DNA of 64,000 nucleotides from Salinivirgaceae bacterium (lineage in GTDB: Bacteria > Bacteroidota > Bacteroidia > Bacteroidales > SZUA-534). Made by a program: the position numbers and the translations under genes. The stretch is from assembly GCA_017527435.1 (NCBI GenBank), contig JAFXQB010000007.1:36161-100160 (forward strand), in the 5' to 3' direction. Below the pieces are notes generated by a model, which saw nothing but the letters and a program-made list of their open reading frames with translations, had not been told where the DNA came from and made no database searches. Below are positions 6,893 through 15,831 of the stretch, piece after piece. Each line of letters opens with the position of its first letter. The first letter of the stretch is position 1.

Positions 6893-8401
6893 ATGAGGAT
6901 AGAAATACTTGATACTACATTGCGCGACGGCGAGCAAATGTCGGGCGTGGCTTTCTCGGCCGACGAGAAGTTGAGCCTTTCAAAACTGTTGCTCGAAGAT
7001 TTGAAGGTCGATAGGCTTGAAGTGGCTTCGGCACGCGTGTCGGAGGGAGAGTTTGAGGCTGTTCGCAAGGTTTGCGACTGGGCCCGTCAGCGCGGATTCA
7101 TCGACAGGATAGAGGTTTTGGGTTTCGTGGACGGCGAGACATCGATAGAGTGGATACAAAAGGCTGGCTGTAAGGTGATTAACCTGCTGGCAAAGGGCTC
7201 GCTCAAGCACTGCGAGGGACAGTTGCGCAAGACGCCCGAGCAGCACTTGGCCGACGTCCGCCGCTCGATTGAACTGGCGCACGAACGCGGCCTGAACGTG
7301 AACATCTATCTTGAGGATTGGTCGGGAGGAATGCGCACATCGCCCGATTATGTCTTTGCAATGGTCGACGCGCTGAAAGATAGTGGAATACAGCGTTTTA
7401 TGCTGCCCGACACGCTCGGAATCCTGAATCCCGACGACACCTATAATTACCTGTCGGCAATGCGCAACCGCTATCCCGATTTGAATTTCGACTTCCATCC
7501 GCACAACGACTACGACCTGGCTACGGCCAACGTCTATGCGGCCATCAAGGCGGGCGTAACATCGTTCCACGCCACCATCAACGGACTGGGCGAGCGCGCT
7601 GGAAATGTCACAATATCAAGCATTATCGCCATTGTGAAAGACCATTTCAACTACGAGGTGAACGCCGACGAGAGCAAACTCTACCGCGTGAGCCGTATGG
7701 TTGAAATGTTCTCGGGCATCCGCATACCCACCAACAAACCGATTATCGGGGAGAATGTGTTCACGCAAACGGCTGGTATTCACGCTGATGGCGACAACAA
7801 GAACAATCTTTACTGCAATGCTCTTGTACCCGAACGCTTTGGCCGTCACCGCACCTACGCGCTTGGCAAAACTTCGGGTAAAGCCAACATTAAGAAGAAC
7901 TTAGAGGAGATGGGCATTGAACTCGACGACGACGCAATGCGCAAAGTAACGCAGCGCATCATCGAACTTGGAGACAAGAAGGAGACCGTGACGCCCGAAG
8001 ATTTGCCGTTCATAATCAGCGATGTGCTTCGCAGTCAGTCGATTAAGGATAAGATTGACGTTGTGAACTTCAATTTCAGCACAGCCAAAGGACTGAAATC
8101 GATAGTATCGGTTATGGTGAAGATTGACGGGCAGTTCTACAAGGAAGCTGCTTCGGGCGATGGCCAATACGATGCTTTTATGAGTTGTATTAAAAAGATT
8201 TACAGCAGTTTGAACAAGCCGCTGCCGAAGTTGGTCGACTACAACGTGACCATTCCGCCTGGCGGTCGCACCGACGCTCTGGTGCAGACCACCATAACTT
8301 GGCAGATGGACAAGGAGTTCCGCACCCGCGGCCTTGACCCCGACCAAACAATGGCGGCTATCAAGGCAACCATTAAGATGCTGAATATCATTGAGGAATA
8401 G
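6893..8401 (+). CDS. 2-isopropylmalate/citramalate synthase family enzyme
   Basis: DRE-TIM metallolyase of 502 residues that condenses acetyl-CoA with a 2-oxo acid. Catalytic marks are DTTLRDGEQ at residues 7-15, the metal-binding HPHNDYD, and GLGERAGN. A C-terminal LeuA dimerisation/regulatory domain (from about 370, including RTRGLDPDQTMAAIKATIKML) implies feedback control by an amino acid. It lies between leuD and leuB, the place occupied in Bacteroides leu clusters by a second synthase besides LeuA. It may be an isopropylmalate synthase (2-oxoisovalerate) or a citramalate synthase (pyruvate, leading to isoleucine). The sequence alone does not decide, so no gene symbol is given. No other LeuA is in the window. 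Confidence 0.85.
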   Translation: MRIEILDTTLRDGEQMSGVAFSADEKLSLSKLLLEDLKVDRLEVASARVSEGEFEAVRKVCDWARQRGFIDRIEVLGFVDGETSIEWIQKAGCKVINLLAKGSLKHCEGQLRKTPEQHLADVRRSIELAHERGLNVNIYLEDWSGGMRTSPDYVFAMVDALKDSGIQRFMLPDTLGILNPDDTYNYLSAMRNRYPDLNFDFHPHNDYDLATANVYAAIKAGVTSFHATINGLGERAGNVTISSIIAIVKDHFNYEVNADESKLYRVSRMVEMFSGIRIPTNKPIIGENVFTQTAGIHADGDNKNNLYCNALVPERFGRHRTYALGKTSGKANIKKNLEEMGIELDDDAMRKVTQRIIELGDKKETVTPEDLPFIISDVLRSQSIKDKIDVVNFNFSTAKGLKSIVSVMVKIDGQFYKEAASGDGQYDAFMSCIKKIYSSLNKPLPKLVDYNVTIPPGGRTDALVQTTITWQMDKEFRTRGLDPDQTMAAIKATIKMLNIIEE

Positions 8402-8453
8402 GGACGAGGTAATTACGAATTACGATTGATAACTGACATAAAATTATAACGCT

Positions 8454-10100
8454 ATGAGAAACAAGATTTTAATTGCTGCTTTTTTGCTGATGGCGCGTGT
8501 TTCGGCGTGGGCGGAAGGAAGTTTTATTTACGGTAATTTGAAATACACAGTTATCGACTCTGTAAACCGATATGTTTCTGTCAGCAAGGGTGAAACAGAA
8601 CTTAAAGGTGAACTAAATATTCCCGCGACAGCGACAAACAACAACTCGCTTTATATGGTTACAACCATTGGTTCGTTCTACAATTGCGAAGACTTGACTT
8701 CGGTGACAATTTCAGAAGTTGTTACGGACATTTATAGTAGTTCGTTCTATAATTGCAATAAGTTGACAGAGATAAATGTTGCGGCCGATAATCCTAAATA
8801 CTCGTCAAAAGACGGTGTTTTGTTTAACAAGGACAAAACAACATTGGTGATTTGTCCGGGAGGAAAGACGGGGACATATCTCATTCCCGATTTTGTGGTT
8901 AAGATTGTAAGTGGGGCGTTCGGACGTTGCAACGGTCTGGTATCAGTTACAATTCCTAATTCAGTAAGGATTATTGAATCAGGAGAATTCGAAGATTGTA
9001 AAAACTTGACAGAAATAAATGTTGATAGTGCCAATGAAAAATTTTCGTCAGAAAACGGGGTTTTATTCAATAAAGACAAAACGCAACTGATAAGATTTCC
9101 TGAAGGTAAAAACGGGTCATACTCTATTCCAAATTCTGTTAATGAAATTTGTAGTCAATCATTCTCTGATTGTAGTGGTCTGAAATCGCTTACAATTCCT
9201 AATTCAGTCACGTCAATCAGTGATTATGCATTTCCTGGCAGCATTCATATTGAAACTCTGGAATATAATACAAATGCTGTATACGACGATTATGGATTGT
9301 TTATCCCCACAAATTCGTTAAAAACTGTAGTTATAGGTGACGATGTTACATATATCGGTAATAGTGCGTTCAGAAATTGCAGTAGCCTGGCTTCAGTAAC
9401 AATAGGAAACTCTGTTAAAAAAATAGGTGATTTGGCATTCAATGGCTACAGCAATCTTGTTTCGGTAACAATTCCCAATTCTGTGACTGACATTGGTGAA
9501 GACGCCTTTGGTGGAGTGAAAAACATAAATTATTCAGGTAGTGCTACTGGTAGCCCGTGGAGTGCATTTTGCCTTAATGGCACGATTGATGGTAATTTCA
9601 TTTATGTCGATGCAGAAAAAACAAAACTTGCTGGCTATTTTGGCAACGAAACTAATGTTACTATCCCCGACAATGTTACAAGCATTGGCAACTGGGCGAT
9701 TTTGGGTTATATAAATTCTATAATCATTCCTAACAGTGTTAAAGAAATTGAGCCGTGGGCGTTTAGTTGTCCTGGTGCTACTGTATATTTATTATGCACA
9801 GAGGAAGAATGGACTACAAGTTTCGACTGGTATTGGAATCATAAAAATAGTGGCGAGATTGTTTGGGGCTACACCCCAACCCCCGTCACTGAAACAGCCG
9901 CCAACGCAGTGAACATCTACGCCTACGGCCGCAGCATTGTGGTTGAGAATGCCGCAGAAGAAATCAGCGTTTATGATGCAATGGGGCGTTTGGTTTGTAG
10001 GGACGCGATTAATCGCGTCCGTACAGAAATCTGTGTGAACAACCCTGGCCTTTATATTGTAAAGGTTGGCAATGTTGCGAAACGGGTGGTGGTGAAATAA
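8454..10100 (+). CDS. BspA-type leucine-rich-repeat surface protein with C-terminal sorting domain
   Basis: Secreted 548-residue protein with a signal peptide (MRNKILIAAFLLMARVSAWA) and a long series of LRR_5/BspA-like repeats of the form 'L-x-S-V-T-I-P-N-S-V-T-x-I-G-x-x-A-F-x-x-C'. Two 'N-K-D-K-T-x-L' spacer units lie at about residues 120 and 205. The last 75 residues (from YAYGRSIVVENAAEEISVYD to the final VGNVAKRVVVK) resemble type IX secretion C-terminal sorting domains, so it is probably exported and held at the cell surface. Such repeats often mediate adhesion. A near-perfect 30-bp DNA palindrome lies inside the sorting domain and encodes CRDAINRVRT, apparently an in-frame insertion. 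Confidence 0.8.
   Translation: MRNKILIAAFLLMARVSAWAEGSFIYGNLKYTVIDSVNRYVSVSKGETELKGELNIPATATNNNSLYMVTTIGSFYNCEDLTSVTISEVVTDIYSSSFYNCNKLTEINVAADNPKYSSKDGVLFNKDKTTLVICPGGKTGTYLIPDFVVKIVSGAFGRCNGLVSVTIPNSVRIIESGEFEDCKNLTEINVDSANEKFSSENGVLFNKDKTQLIRFPEGKNGSYSIPNSVNEICSQSFSDCSGLKSLTIPNSVTSISDYAFPGSIHIETLEYNTNAVYDDYGLFIPTNSLKTVVIGDDVTYIGNSAFRNCSSLASVTIGNSVKKIGDLAFNGYSNLVSVTIPNSVTDIGEDAFGGVKNINYSGSATGSPWSAFCLNGTIDGNFIYVDAEKTKLAGYFGNETNVTIPDNVTSIGNWAILGYINSIIIPNSVKEIEPWAFSCPGATVYLLCTEEEWTTSFDWYWNHKNSGEIVWGYTPTPVTETAANAVNIYAYGRSIVVENAAEEISVYDAMGRLVCRDAINRVRTEICVNNPGLYIVKVGNVAKRVVVK
9996..10025. repeat. REP-like palindrome inside a coding sequence
   Basis: Core GGACGCGATTAATCGCGTCC (10001-10020) is a perfect 20-bp palindrome. 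Five more bases on each side (TGTAG / GTACA) extend it with one mismatch. It is much more GC-rich than the surrounding gene and is read in frame as part of the sorting domain. Its form resembles dispersed extragenic palindromes seen in Bacteroidota, but only one full copy is present here. Confidence 0.75.
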
Positions 10101-10151
10101 TGAGAAAAATTCGGATATAATCGGAATAAATCGGTTAGAAAAAAATCCCCA

Positions 10152-10862
10152 ATGCAAAAATCATCCATCGAGGCTATAAGGCAGAATTTCAATGAGATGG
10201 TAGGTCGGTTTGCGAACATTGAGACCGGGCAGGCCACGGCCATTGATTCGCCGCTGTGTATGGCGCTTGTGGCGCAGACTGCGCGTGCAATGTGTCCTGA
10301 TGCACAATCGATTATGGATTTGGGATGCGGCGGTGGCAATTACGCCGTCAAGATGTGCGAGGTGTTCCCGTCGGCCAATTACACGCTTATCGACTTGAGC
10401 GAGAATATGATACGTGAGGCCGAACGGCGCGTTTCGGCGGCCACAAAAGGGACTGTCAGGGCTGTTTGCGCCGACTACAAGACAATAGATTTCGGCTATC
10501 AGAAATACGATATTATCACCGCTGGAACCACGCTTCACCACTTGCGCACCGAGCAGGAGTGGGAGTCGGTTTTCGGGCGCGTTTTCGATTCGCTCAAGCG
10601 TGGCGGACTGTTTTTTGTAAACGATATTGTGATTGGCGAAACGCCTGAAATCGACGCACTTATGCTCGGAGGCTGGCGCAGCGTCCTGCAAAAGAACGTG
10701 CCTGGCGAGGTCGATTTCTTCCTGAAGAAATACGAGAGCGAGGACACCCCGCAAACGCTGACATACCAATTGGATTTGATGCGCAGCGTCGGATTCAGTC
10801 AGATTTCGGTCTTGCACAAACACTTCAATTTTGCCACTTTTGTGGGCGTGAAATTTGAGTAA
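10152..10862 (+). CDS. Class I SAM-dependent methyltransferase
   Basis: A 236-residue Rossmann-fold methyltransferase. Motif I is IMDLGCGGGNYAV (about residues 56-68), followed by the acidic motif II YTLIDLSENM, and TTLHHL in the post-II position typical of CmoA/UbiE-like enzymes. The substrate cannot be told: the general shape resembles carboxy-SAM/tRNA-wobble and small-molecule methyltransferases. It sits between an unrelated LRR gene and leuB without an obvious shared operon; about 115 bp of repeat-rich sequence separate it from leuB. Confidence 0.75.
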   Translation: MQKSSIEAIRQNFNEMVGRFANIETGQATAIDSPLCMALVAQTARAMCPDAQSIMDLGCGGGNYAVKMCEVFPSANYTLIDLSENMIREAERRVSAATKGTVRAVCADYKTIDFGYQKYDIITAGTTLHHLRTEQEWESVFGRVFDSLKRGGLFFVNDIVIGETPEIDALMLGGWRSVLQKNVPGEVDFFLKKYESEDTPQTLTYQLDLMRSVGFSQISVLHKHFNFATFVGVKFE

Positions 10863-10900
10863 AGTGGTATAGACAGCAGACGACGGGTAATACACAATCA

Positions 10901-10977
10901 CCTTACTCATTAATCATTATACTTTACACAAAAGGTGAACTTAAAACTTTGATAACTTAAAACTTAAAACATAAAAT
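10901..10977. repeat. Eleven degenerate 7-mers ending at the leuB start codon
   Basis: Exactly eleven 7-bp words fill the 77 bases before the leuB ATG: CCTTACT, CATTAAT, CATTATA, CTTTACA, CAAAAGG, TGAACTT, AAAACTT, TGATAAC, TTAAAAC, TTAAAAC, ATAAAAT. Neighbouring words differ by a few bases, so the tract drifts gradually. Any leuB ribosome-binding site must lie within it. Confidence 0.6.
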
Positions 10978-12060
10978 ATGGGTAAAAAATTAAAAATTGC
11001 CGTTTTAGCCGGCGACGGAATTGGTCCGGAAGTGATGAAACAGGCTTTGGATGTTACGAAAGCCGTTTGCGAGAAATTCGGTCATGAACTTGAATATAAA
11101 GAGGCTCTGACGGGTGCGTGCGCCATTGACGCGTACGGCGACGCCTATCCCGAATCGACTCACCAACTGTGTATGGAGAGTGATGCAGTGCTCTACGGCG
11201 CCGTGGGTGACCCGAAGTACGACAACGACCCGACCGCCAAAGTGCGTCCCGAGCAGGGTTTGCTGGCAATGCGTAAGAAGTTGGGATTGTTCGCAAACAT
11301 CCGCCCTGTGGAGACTTTCGAGTGCCTGCTGCACAAATCGCCTTTGAAAGAGGAACTGGTGAAGGGTGCCGATTTTATCTGCATTCGCGAACTCACTGGC
11401 GGTATGTATTTTGGCAAGAAACAAGAGCCCGTTGTGAACGCCAACGGCGTTGAGGAGGCTTTCGACACTAACTACTATAGCCGCCCCGAGATTGAGCGCA
11501 TTCTGAAAGTTGCGTTCGAGTATGCCCGCAAGCGCAAAAAGCACGTAACGGTTGTTGATAAGGCTAACGTGCTGGCTTCGAGCCGTTTGTGGAGAAAGGT
11601 CGCACAAGAGATTGCACCAAAATATCCTGATGTTACAACCGATTATATGTATGTCGATAACGCCGCAATGCGTATGATTCAGAACCCGACATTCTTCGAC
11701 GTGATGGTTACCGAGAACACCTTCGGCGACATTCTCACCGATGAGGCTTCGGTTATTTCTGGCTCGATGGGATTGCTTCCGTCGGCTTCAATCGGCGAGT
11801 ACACAAGCGTTTTCGAACCAATCCACGGCTCATATCCGCAGGCAAAGGGCAAGAACATTGCCAACCCGTTGGCCACAATCCTTTCGGCCGCAATGATGTT
11901 TGAGTACGCTTTCGACCTGAAGGAGGAAGGCGCGCTCATTCGCAAGGCAGTGCAGGCTTCGCTCGACGCCAACTACGTTACCGAGGATATCGACAAAAAC
12001 AACGCCCACAGCACAAGCGAAGTTGGCGAGTGGGTTGTTAACTATATCAAGAAGGCGTGA
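10978..12060 (+). CDS. leuB: 3-isopropylmalate dehydrogenase
   Basis: NAD-dependent oxidative decarboxylation of 3-isopropylmalate to 2-oxoisocaproate, the third leucine-specific step. 360 residues, normal length. Marks: [12 protein letters not shown] at the N-terminus, the family region around [21 protein letters not shown], the catalytic Tyr in GGMYFG, the Lys in VDKANVL, and the metal-binding [12 protein letters not shown]. The cofactor segment [22 protein letters not shown] supports NAD use. It follows the LRR and methyltransferase genes rather than being fused to leuCD. A heptamer array and a bidirectional terminator come after it. Confidence 0.96.
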   Translation: MGKKLKIAVLAGDGIGPEVMKQALDVTKAVCEKFGHELEYKEALTGACAIDAYGDAYPESTHQLCMESDAVLYGAVGDPKYDNDPTAKVRPEQGLLAMRKKLGLFANIRPVETFECLLHKSPLKEELVKGADFICIRELTGGMYFGKKQEPVVNANGVEEAFDTNYYSRPEIERILKVAFEYARKRKKHVTVVDKANVLASSRLWRKVAQEIAPKYPDVTTDYMYVDNAAMRMIQNPTFFDVMVTENTFGDILTDEASVISGSMGLLPSASIGEYTSVFEPIHGSYPQAKGKNIANPLATILSAAMMFEYAFDLKEEGALIRKAVQASLDANYVTEDIDKNNAHSTSEVGEWVVNYIKKA

Positions 12061-12063
12061 TTA

Positions 12064-12164
12064 GTGTAAAGAGTAAAGTGTAAGGAGTAAAGAGTAAAGT
12101 GTAAAGAGTAAGGAGTAAAGAAAATTACAATTTGCGAAATCACTTTACTCATTAAACATTACTC
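12064..12164. repeat. Eight tandem 7-mers plus inverted copies after leuB
   Basis: Eight contiguous 7-bp units of G(A/T)GTAA(A/G) occupy 12064-12119. At 12143-12164 lie about three reverse-complement units (CTTTACTCATTAAACATTACT). The two parts could fold back on each other in the leuB 3' RNA, just upstream of the terminator. Confidence 0.75.
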
Positions 12165-12167
12165 AAC

Positions 12168-12205
12168 AAAAATCCCTGTCAGCGTGGGCTGGTGGGGATT
12201 TTTTT
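12168..12205. terminator. Terminator between leuB and glycan cluster
   Basis: AAAAATCCC (12168-12176) pairs with GGGGATTTTT (12194-12203), followed by more T. The A-rich left arm lets it act on the convergent minus-strand gene too. Confidence 0.65.
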
Positions 12206-12211
12206 GTTGTG

Positions 12212-13783
12212 TTATTCGGAAGTTTTATCGGTGGATTCGTAACTATTATTTTCGGTAGATTCTTCGGTCTTGTCGGTTATGTTATAATACGAGAAAACCG
12301 ATGTTACAACGGCAAAGAGGGCTGATGCAAACTGGTAGTTGTTGCCTTCGACGCATAATGTCAGCATCAACATGAACATTGACAAGGAAAGTATGGGATT
12401 TTTTGTTTTTATACCTCTGCGAATCAAATAGATATATACAGCAAGAATGAACATGGCAATGGGAATTCCAAATGTCATGGCATCTTCAAGGTATTGTTGG
12501 TGCGGAACAGGCAGAGGTTCGCTTATATATTTGTTTTTCAATTGTTCTTCCATGAAAACTTTTTTTGCTGTACCACAGCCATATCCAAATAGTGGGTGGT
12601 TTGCAATGAGTTTGCATGCAAGCTTCCAACAATATATGCGGAATATAAAGCTCTTGCCTTCGACATATTGTTTGTCACCTAGTTCATAAAGGGTTATGTA
12701 AAATCGGGCTAACGGAGAATGGTATTTTACGTTTGCGATGCCGTTTTCAACATCTTGTATCTCATTGTCGGAAAGCGACATGACGGCTTCGTAATCTTTG
12801 AAATCTCCTTTGCTGTTGAGGTATCTGACAAGTGTGGAATATGCTTTTTTGAAATTTTGCTGGCTACGTTCGTTCCATGCCTGTTCCATTTCGGGAATAC
12901 ATACATATACACCAATATATTGGCCGTTTTCAACCGTCGATGTAGTGTCGAATGTGTAGGGGTTGCCATGCATTGTGGTTAGTCGGTGCTCTTTCTCATA
13001 TTTGAAGCGAGGAGTGAAATAGCGGTGTGCTGTGGAGTAAAGCAATCCGCCTGCTGTCGATAATAAAGCCAGAATAATAACCGGAACAGCCCAGCGCAGT
13101 GTTTTTGAGCAGTTTCTGTAAACGTAGTAGAGTAGCCAGGTTATGAATGTTATACTTCCTGCCGCCAACGCAGTGTATTTACCGAATGCCACCATGCACA
13201 CAATCAGGTAGAATCCGGTGATTGTCAGAATCAGATTATGCTTGCGCGATTTGTAAACGTTTTTCCACCTGAGTGAGAAGCAGATAATGCTGCACACACA
13301 TATTTGTATTCCGTATGAGATATGCCAGCAGAACGGATATAAATGACGCGTGTCTAAATGGTTGAATAACAGGTTGTACCAAGCTAGTAGTGTTGTGAAT
13401 GCCACCATATAGGCGTAAAATTCAACCAAATTTCTGATGTGGTGGAATTTTATGCGGGTTGTGGCCATCACCAATGGCATATAAAGCATTGGTAATTTTG
13501 TGTTTAGCATGCCAATCCCTTTATCGGAAAATGATGCCGGAATTTGCCCGATAATAAAAACAAAATATAGTATGAGCAGCGCCCATAGATGCCTGTCGGT
13601 TTTGATAATCTGCCACTTGCGTTCCCATCCGCCTTCAATAAGCCAGTTGACACCAAGTATGCCACTGCCTATCGATATCATAAAATTCGCTGAACACAGG
13701 CCAACAAGCAAAAAAAACAACCCAATTATGGTTGCCGCATAATGGAATTTCTGTCTGTAAATATTGAATATCAAATGGTCCAT
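12212..13783 (-). CDS. O-antigen ligase / Wzy-like polymerase membrane protein
   Basis: Integral membrane protein of 523 residues with about ten hydrophobic helices and a large hydrophilic loop (about 235-385) that carries the family-like distal part: PLFGYGCGTAKKVFMEEQ followed by PHQQYLEDAMTFGIP. A short G-x-G segment, then H-x-x-Y-L, in the last third is typical of the Wzy_C/WaaL superfamily, which transfers or polymerises undecaprenyl-linked glycans in the periplasm. It is the last gene of the minus-strand cluster LicD - GT4 - GT4/DUF5672 - ligase, so it probably handles the glycan those enzymes build. Polymerase and ligase cannot be told apart by sequence. Confidence 0.75.
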   Translation of the reverse strand: MDHLIFNIYRQKFHYAATIIGLFFLLVGLCSANFMISIGSGILGVNWLIEGGWERKWQIIKTDRHLWALLILYFVFIIGQIPASFSDKGIGMLNTKLPMLYMPLVMATTRIKFHHIRNLVEFYAYMVAFTTLLAWYNLLFNHLDTRHLYPFCWHISYGIQICVCSIICFSLRWKNVYKSRKHNLILTITGFYLIVCMVAFGKYTALAAGSITFITWLLYYVYRNCSKTLRWAVPVIILALLSTAGGLLYSTAHRYFTPRFKYEKEHRLTTMHGNPYTFDTTSTVENGQYIGVYVCIPEMEQAWNERSQQNFKKAYSTLVRYLNSKGDFKDYEAVMSLSDNEIQDVENGIANVKYHSPLARFYITLYELGDKQYVEGKSFIFRIYCWKLACKLIANHPLFGYGCGTAKKVFMEEQLKNKYISEPLPVPHQQYLEDAMTFGIPIAMFILAVYIYLIRRGIKTKNPILSLSMFMLMLTLCVEGNNYQFASALFAVVTSVFSYYNITDKTEESTENNSYESTDKTSE

Positions 13784-13793
13784 ATTTTGTTTT

Positions 13794-15728
13794 TTATTCT
13801 TCTAATTTAATATGGTATTTCCAAAAACTATCCCAATATTTTCCTTGAGTGTCGTGGCATCCGAAAGGTAAGACACCATGAGTCAGTTTGAAACACCATG
13901 CGGGCGATTTTTCAAAAGAGAAATTCAGCGCAAGGTGCCAGTTCGGCATTTTCAGCTTTTCTTTTTCTTTCAACAAAATCGATATCACAACATCTTCTTG
14001 GAAATAATGTGTTTCTATCAGGTTTTTGATCAAATCCTGATTCTTTTCCATAATCTCCTTCATCTTTGGGATTCGTCTCAAGCTGAAACCGCCGTTGCCA
14101 ACTTCGTGGAATAGATGGGCGGAATGAACTTTGTTGTTGCGGACAGGGAATAATTTTAGCAAACGCGTAAACCACTGTCTTATAAGTCTGTTGAAAGGTT
14201 TGTCGTTCAGCATCCAAGGTGCGCCTATGTAGTCGTACCCCAAACTCGTCCAATAGTCCAACTGATCATTAAATACGTAGGCATCTATCTGATAAACAAG
14301 CATATATTCATACTTGGGGAATAGGCTGTAAAACCACGGATTGAGCATCATTTTATTGTAGCTGTCGATGCCTTTGAAATTTTCATCGGGCAGAGGCATC
14401 AATTCAATTTCGGGATATTGCTCTTTAAGATAGCCTGCCTGATAGCTGTTTGGATGCAAAACAACAAATGCGTGTCTCTTTCCCAAAACTTTTATTCCTT
14501 GTTTGAGTGCGCCGCGCTCTTTTGGGGTCATGTCGCGCCATACAACAGTGACAACCACTGTTTTGTTATCGATGGCAGAGCCATCGTGTTCGCGTTGAAT
14601 GTATTGATACGCAGATTCAAGTTTGCTGTTTTGGAGTTCCAGGTATTGGGAGTGGTATGTTTTTATGATTTTGTTATAAAAAATGTCGTGGTTGAGATAT
14701 TGCTCATAATACCTTCGGGCATTGCTGCCTATTTCAATATATTTTTTTGTTTTGTACAGATCCTCAATGGTTTCAGCCAATATCTCGGAATTTGATGTTG
14801 GTATAAGGATTCCGTTTTCTCCATTTTTTATGTATTCTGTCTGTGCTCCGTTGTTAGTTGTAATAACCGTTTTACCAGCCATCATATATTCCACATTCGA
14901 CAAGCCAAAGGCTTCCTGTACAATTGTAGGGATTATTCCGCAATCGCAGCCTCCAATCCATTGGGCAACATTGCTTTGATAACCTGTCCAGATGACATTC
15001 TGCTCCAATCCGATTTTCTTAATGCGCTTTTTTATTGACGCAACATATTGCGAGTCATCGTCGCCAACGAATACCATGCGCCAGTTGAATTTGTTTTTCA
15101 GTTTCTGCAGCGCGTCGATAATAATGTCAATGCCTTTCTCCGGAGTTATGCGTCCGTGATACATCATGACAAATTCATTGTCAGGTATGTTGTAGGTTTT
15201 TCTTAGGTTGTCTTTGTCGCAGTATGTGTCTTTTACTCCGTTCGAAATAACATTGCATTTGTCGGGGTTGATATTGGGTGAGGTGGAAAGAAAGGTTTTT
15301 TTAGCTAATTCCGACACAAAGATTATCTTATCTACATTCTTATAGATGTAATTCTCCAAAAATGATTTTTTCGCTTGACGCACAAGGTGTCGTGTCACAA
15401 AAACCCGGATGTTTTTGTTTCGGCTCAGTTTGCGTGCTACAATGGCGATAAATGCACGTTTGAAGTCATGCACATGTACTATGCAGTTGCCATTTTTATC
15501 AAGAACTCTTGCCAGGGCGATTATTGTTTTAAAATCCAAATACCCGTTTAAGTTCATTTTTTGAATGGGTATATTCAGCGAGTTGAAATTTCCGGCAATC
15601 AATGGAATGTCTTTGCAAATGACATATGGCGAACACCAATTCTCGTTTTTAAGCTGTTTAACCAACTCATAAACATATTGTTCTTGGCCGCCCCATGTTG
15701 TGCTTTCAACCAGATGGATAATTCTCAT
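13794..15728 (-). CDS. GT4 glycosyltransferase fused to DUF5672 domain
   Basis: A 644-residue two-domain enzyme. Residues 1 to about 360 form a GT-B retaining glycosyltransferase of family GT4: HLVESTTWGGQEQYVYEL at the N-terminus, MMYHGRITPEKGIDIIIDAL, and the EX7E region EAFGLSNVEYMMAGKTVI. The C-terminal 250 residues are a DUF5672 domain, itself a putative glycosyltransferase: KYEYMLVYQIDAYVFNDQLDYW with a D-x-D-like metal site, then YDYIGAPWML and GNGGFSLRR. The fusion implies one polypeptide adding two sugars in sequence, or adding and decorating. It ends 10 bp before the ligase gene, which suggests translational linkage. Confidence 0.85.
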   Translation of the reverse strand: MRIIHLVESTTWGGQEQYVYELVKQLKNENWCSPYVICKDIPLIAGNFNSLNIPIQKMNLNGYLDFKTIIALARVLDKNGNCIVHVHDFKRAFIAIVARKLSRNKNIRVFVTRHLVRQAKKSFLENYIYKNVDKIIFVSELAKKTFLSTSPNINPDKCNVISNGVKDTYCDKDNLRKTYNIPDNEFVMMYHGRITPEKGIDIIIDALQKLKNKFNWRMVFVGDDDSQYVASIKKRIKKIGLEQNVIWTGYQSNVAQWIGGCDCGIIPTIVQEAFGLSNVEYMMAGKTVITTNNGAQTEYIKNGENGILIPTSNSEILAETIEDLYKTKKYIEIGSNARRYYEQYLNHDIFYNKIIKTYHSQYLELQNSKLESAYQYIQREHDGSAIDNKTVVVTVVWRDMTPKERGALKQGIKVLGKRHAFVVLHPNSYQAGYLKEQYPEIELMPLPDENFKGIDSYNKMMLNPWFYSLFPKYEYMLVYQIDAYVFNDQLDYWTSLGYDYIGAPWMLNDKPFNRLIRQWFTRLLKLFPVRNNKVHSAHLFHEVGNGGFSLRRIPKMKEIMEKNQDLIKNLIETHYFQEDVVISILLKEKEKLKMPNWHLALNFSFEKSPAWCFKLTHGVLPFGCHDTQGKYWDSFWKYHIKLEE

Positions 15729-15831
15729 AAGTGAATTCGCTTAAAAATGCTTTTTCTTAATCAGTTTGGTAAGTGTCCTATAAATCCCGGATTTATTTTA
15801 TAAATATAATTAATAATCCAATTGAGGGTTG

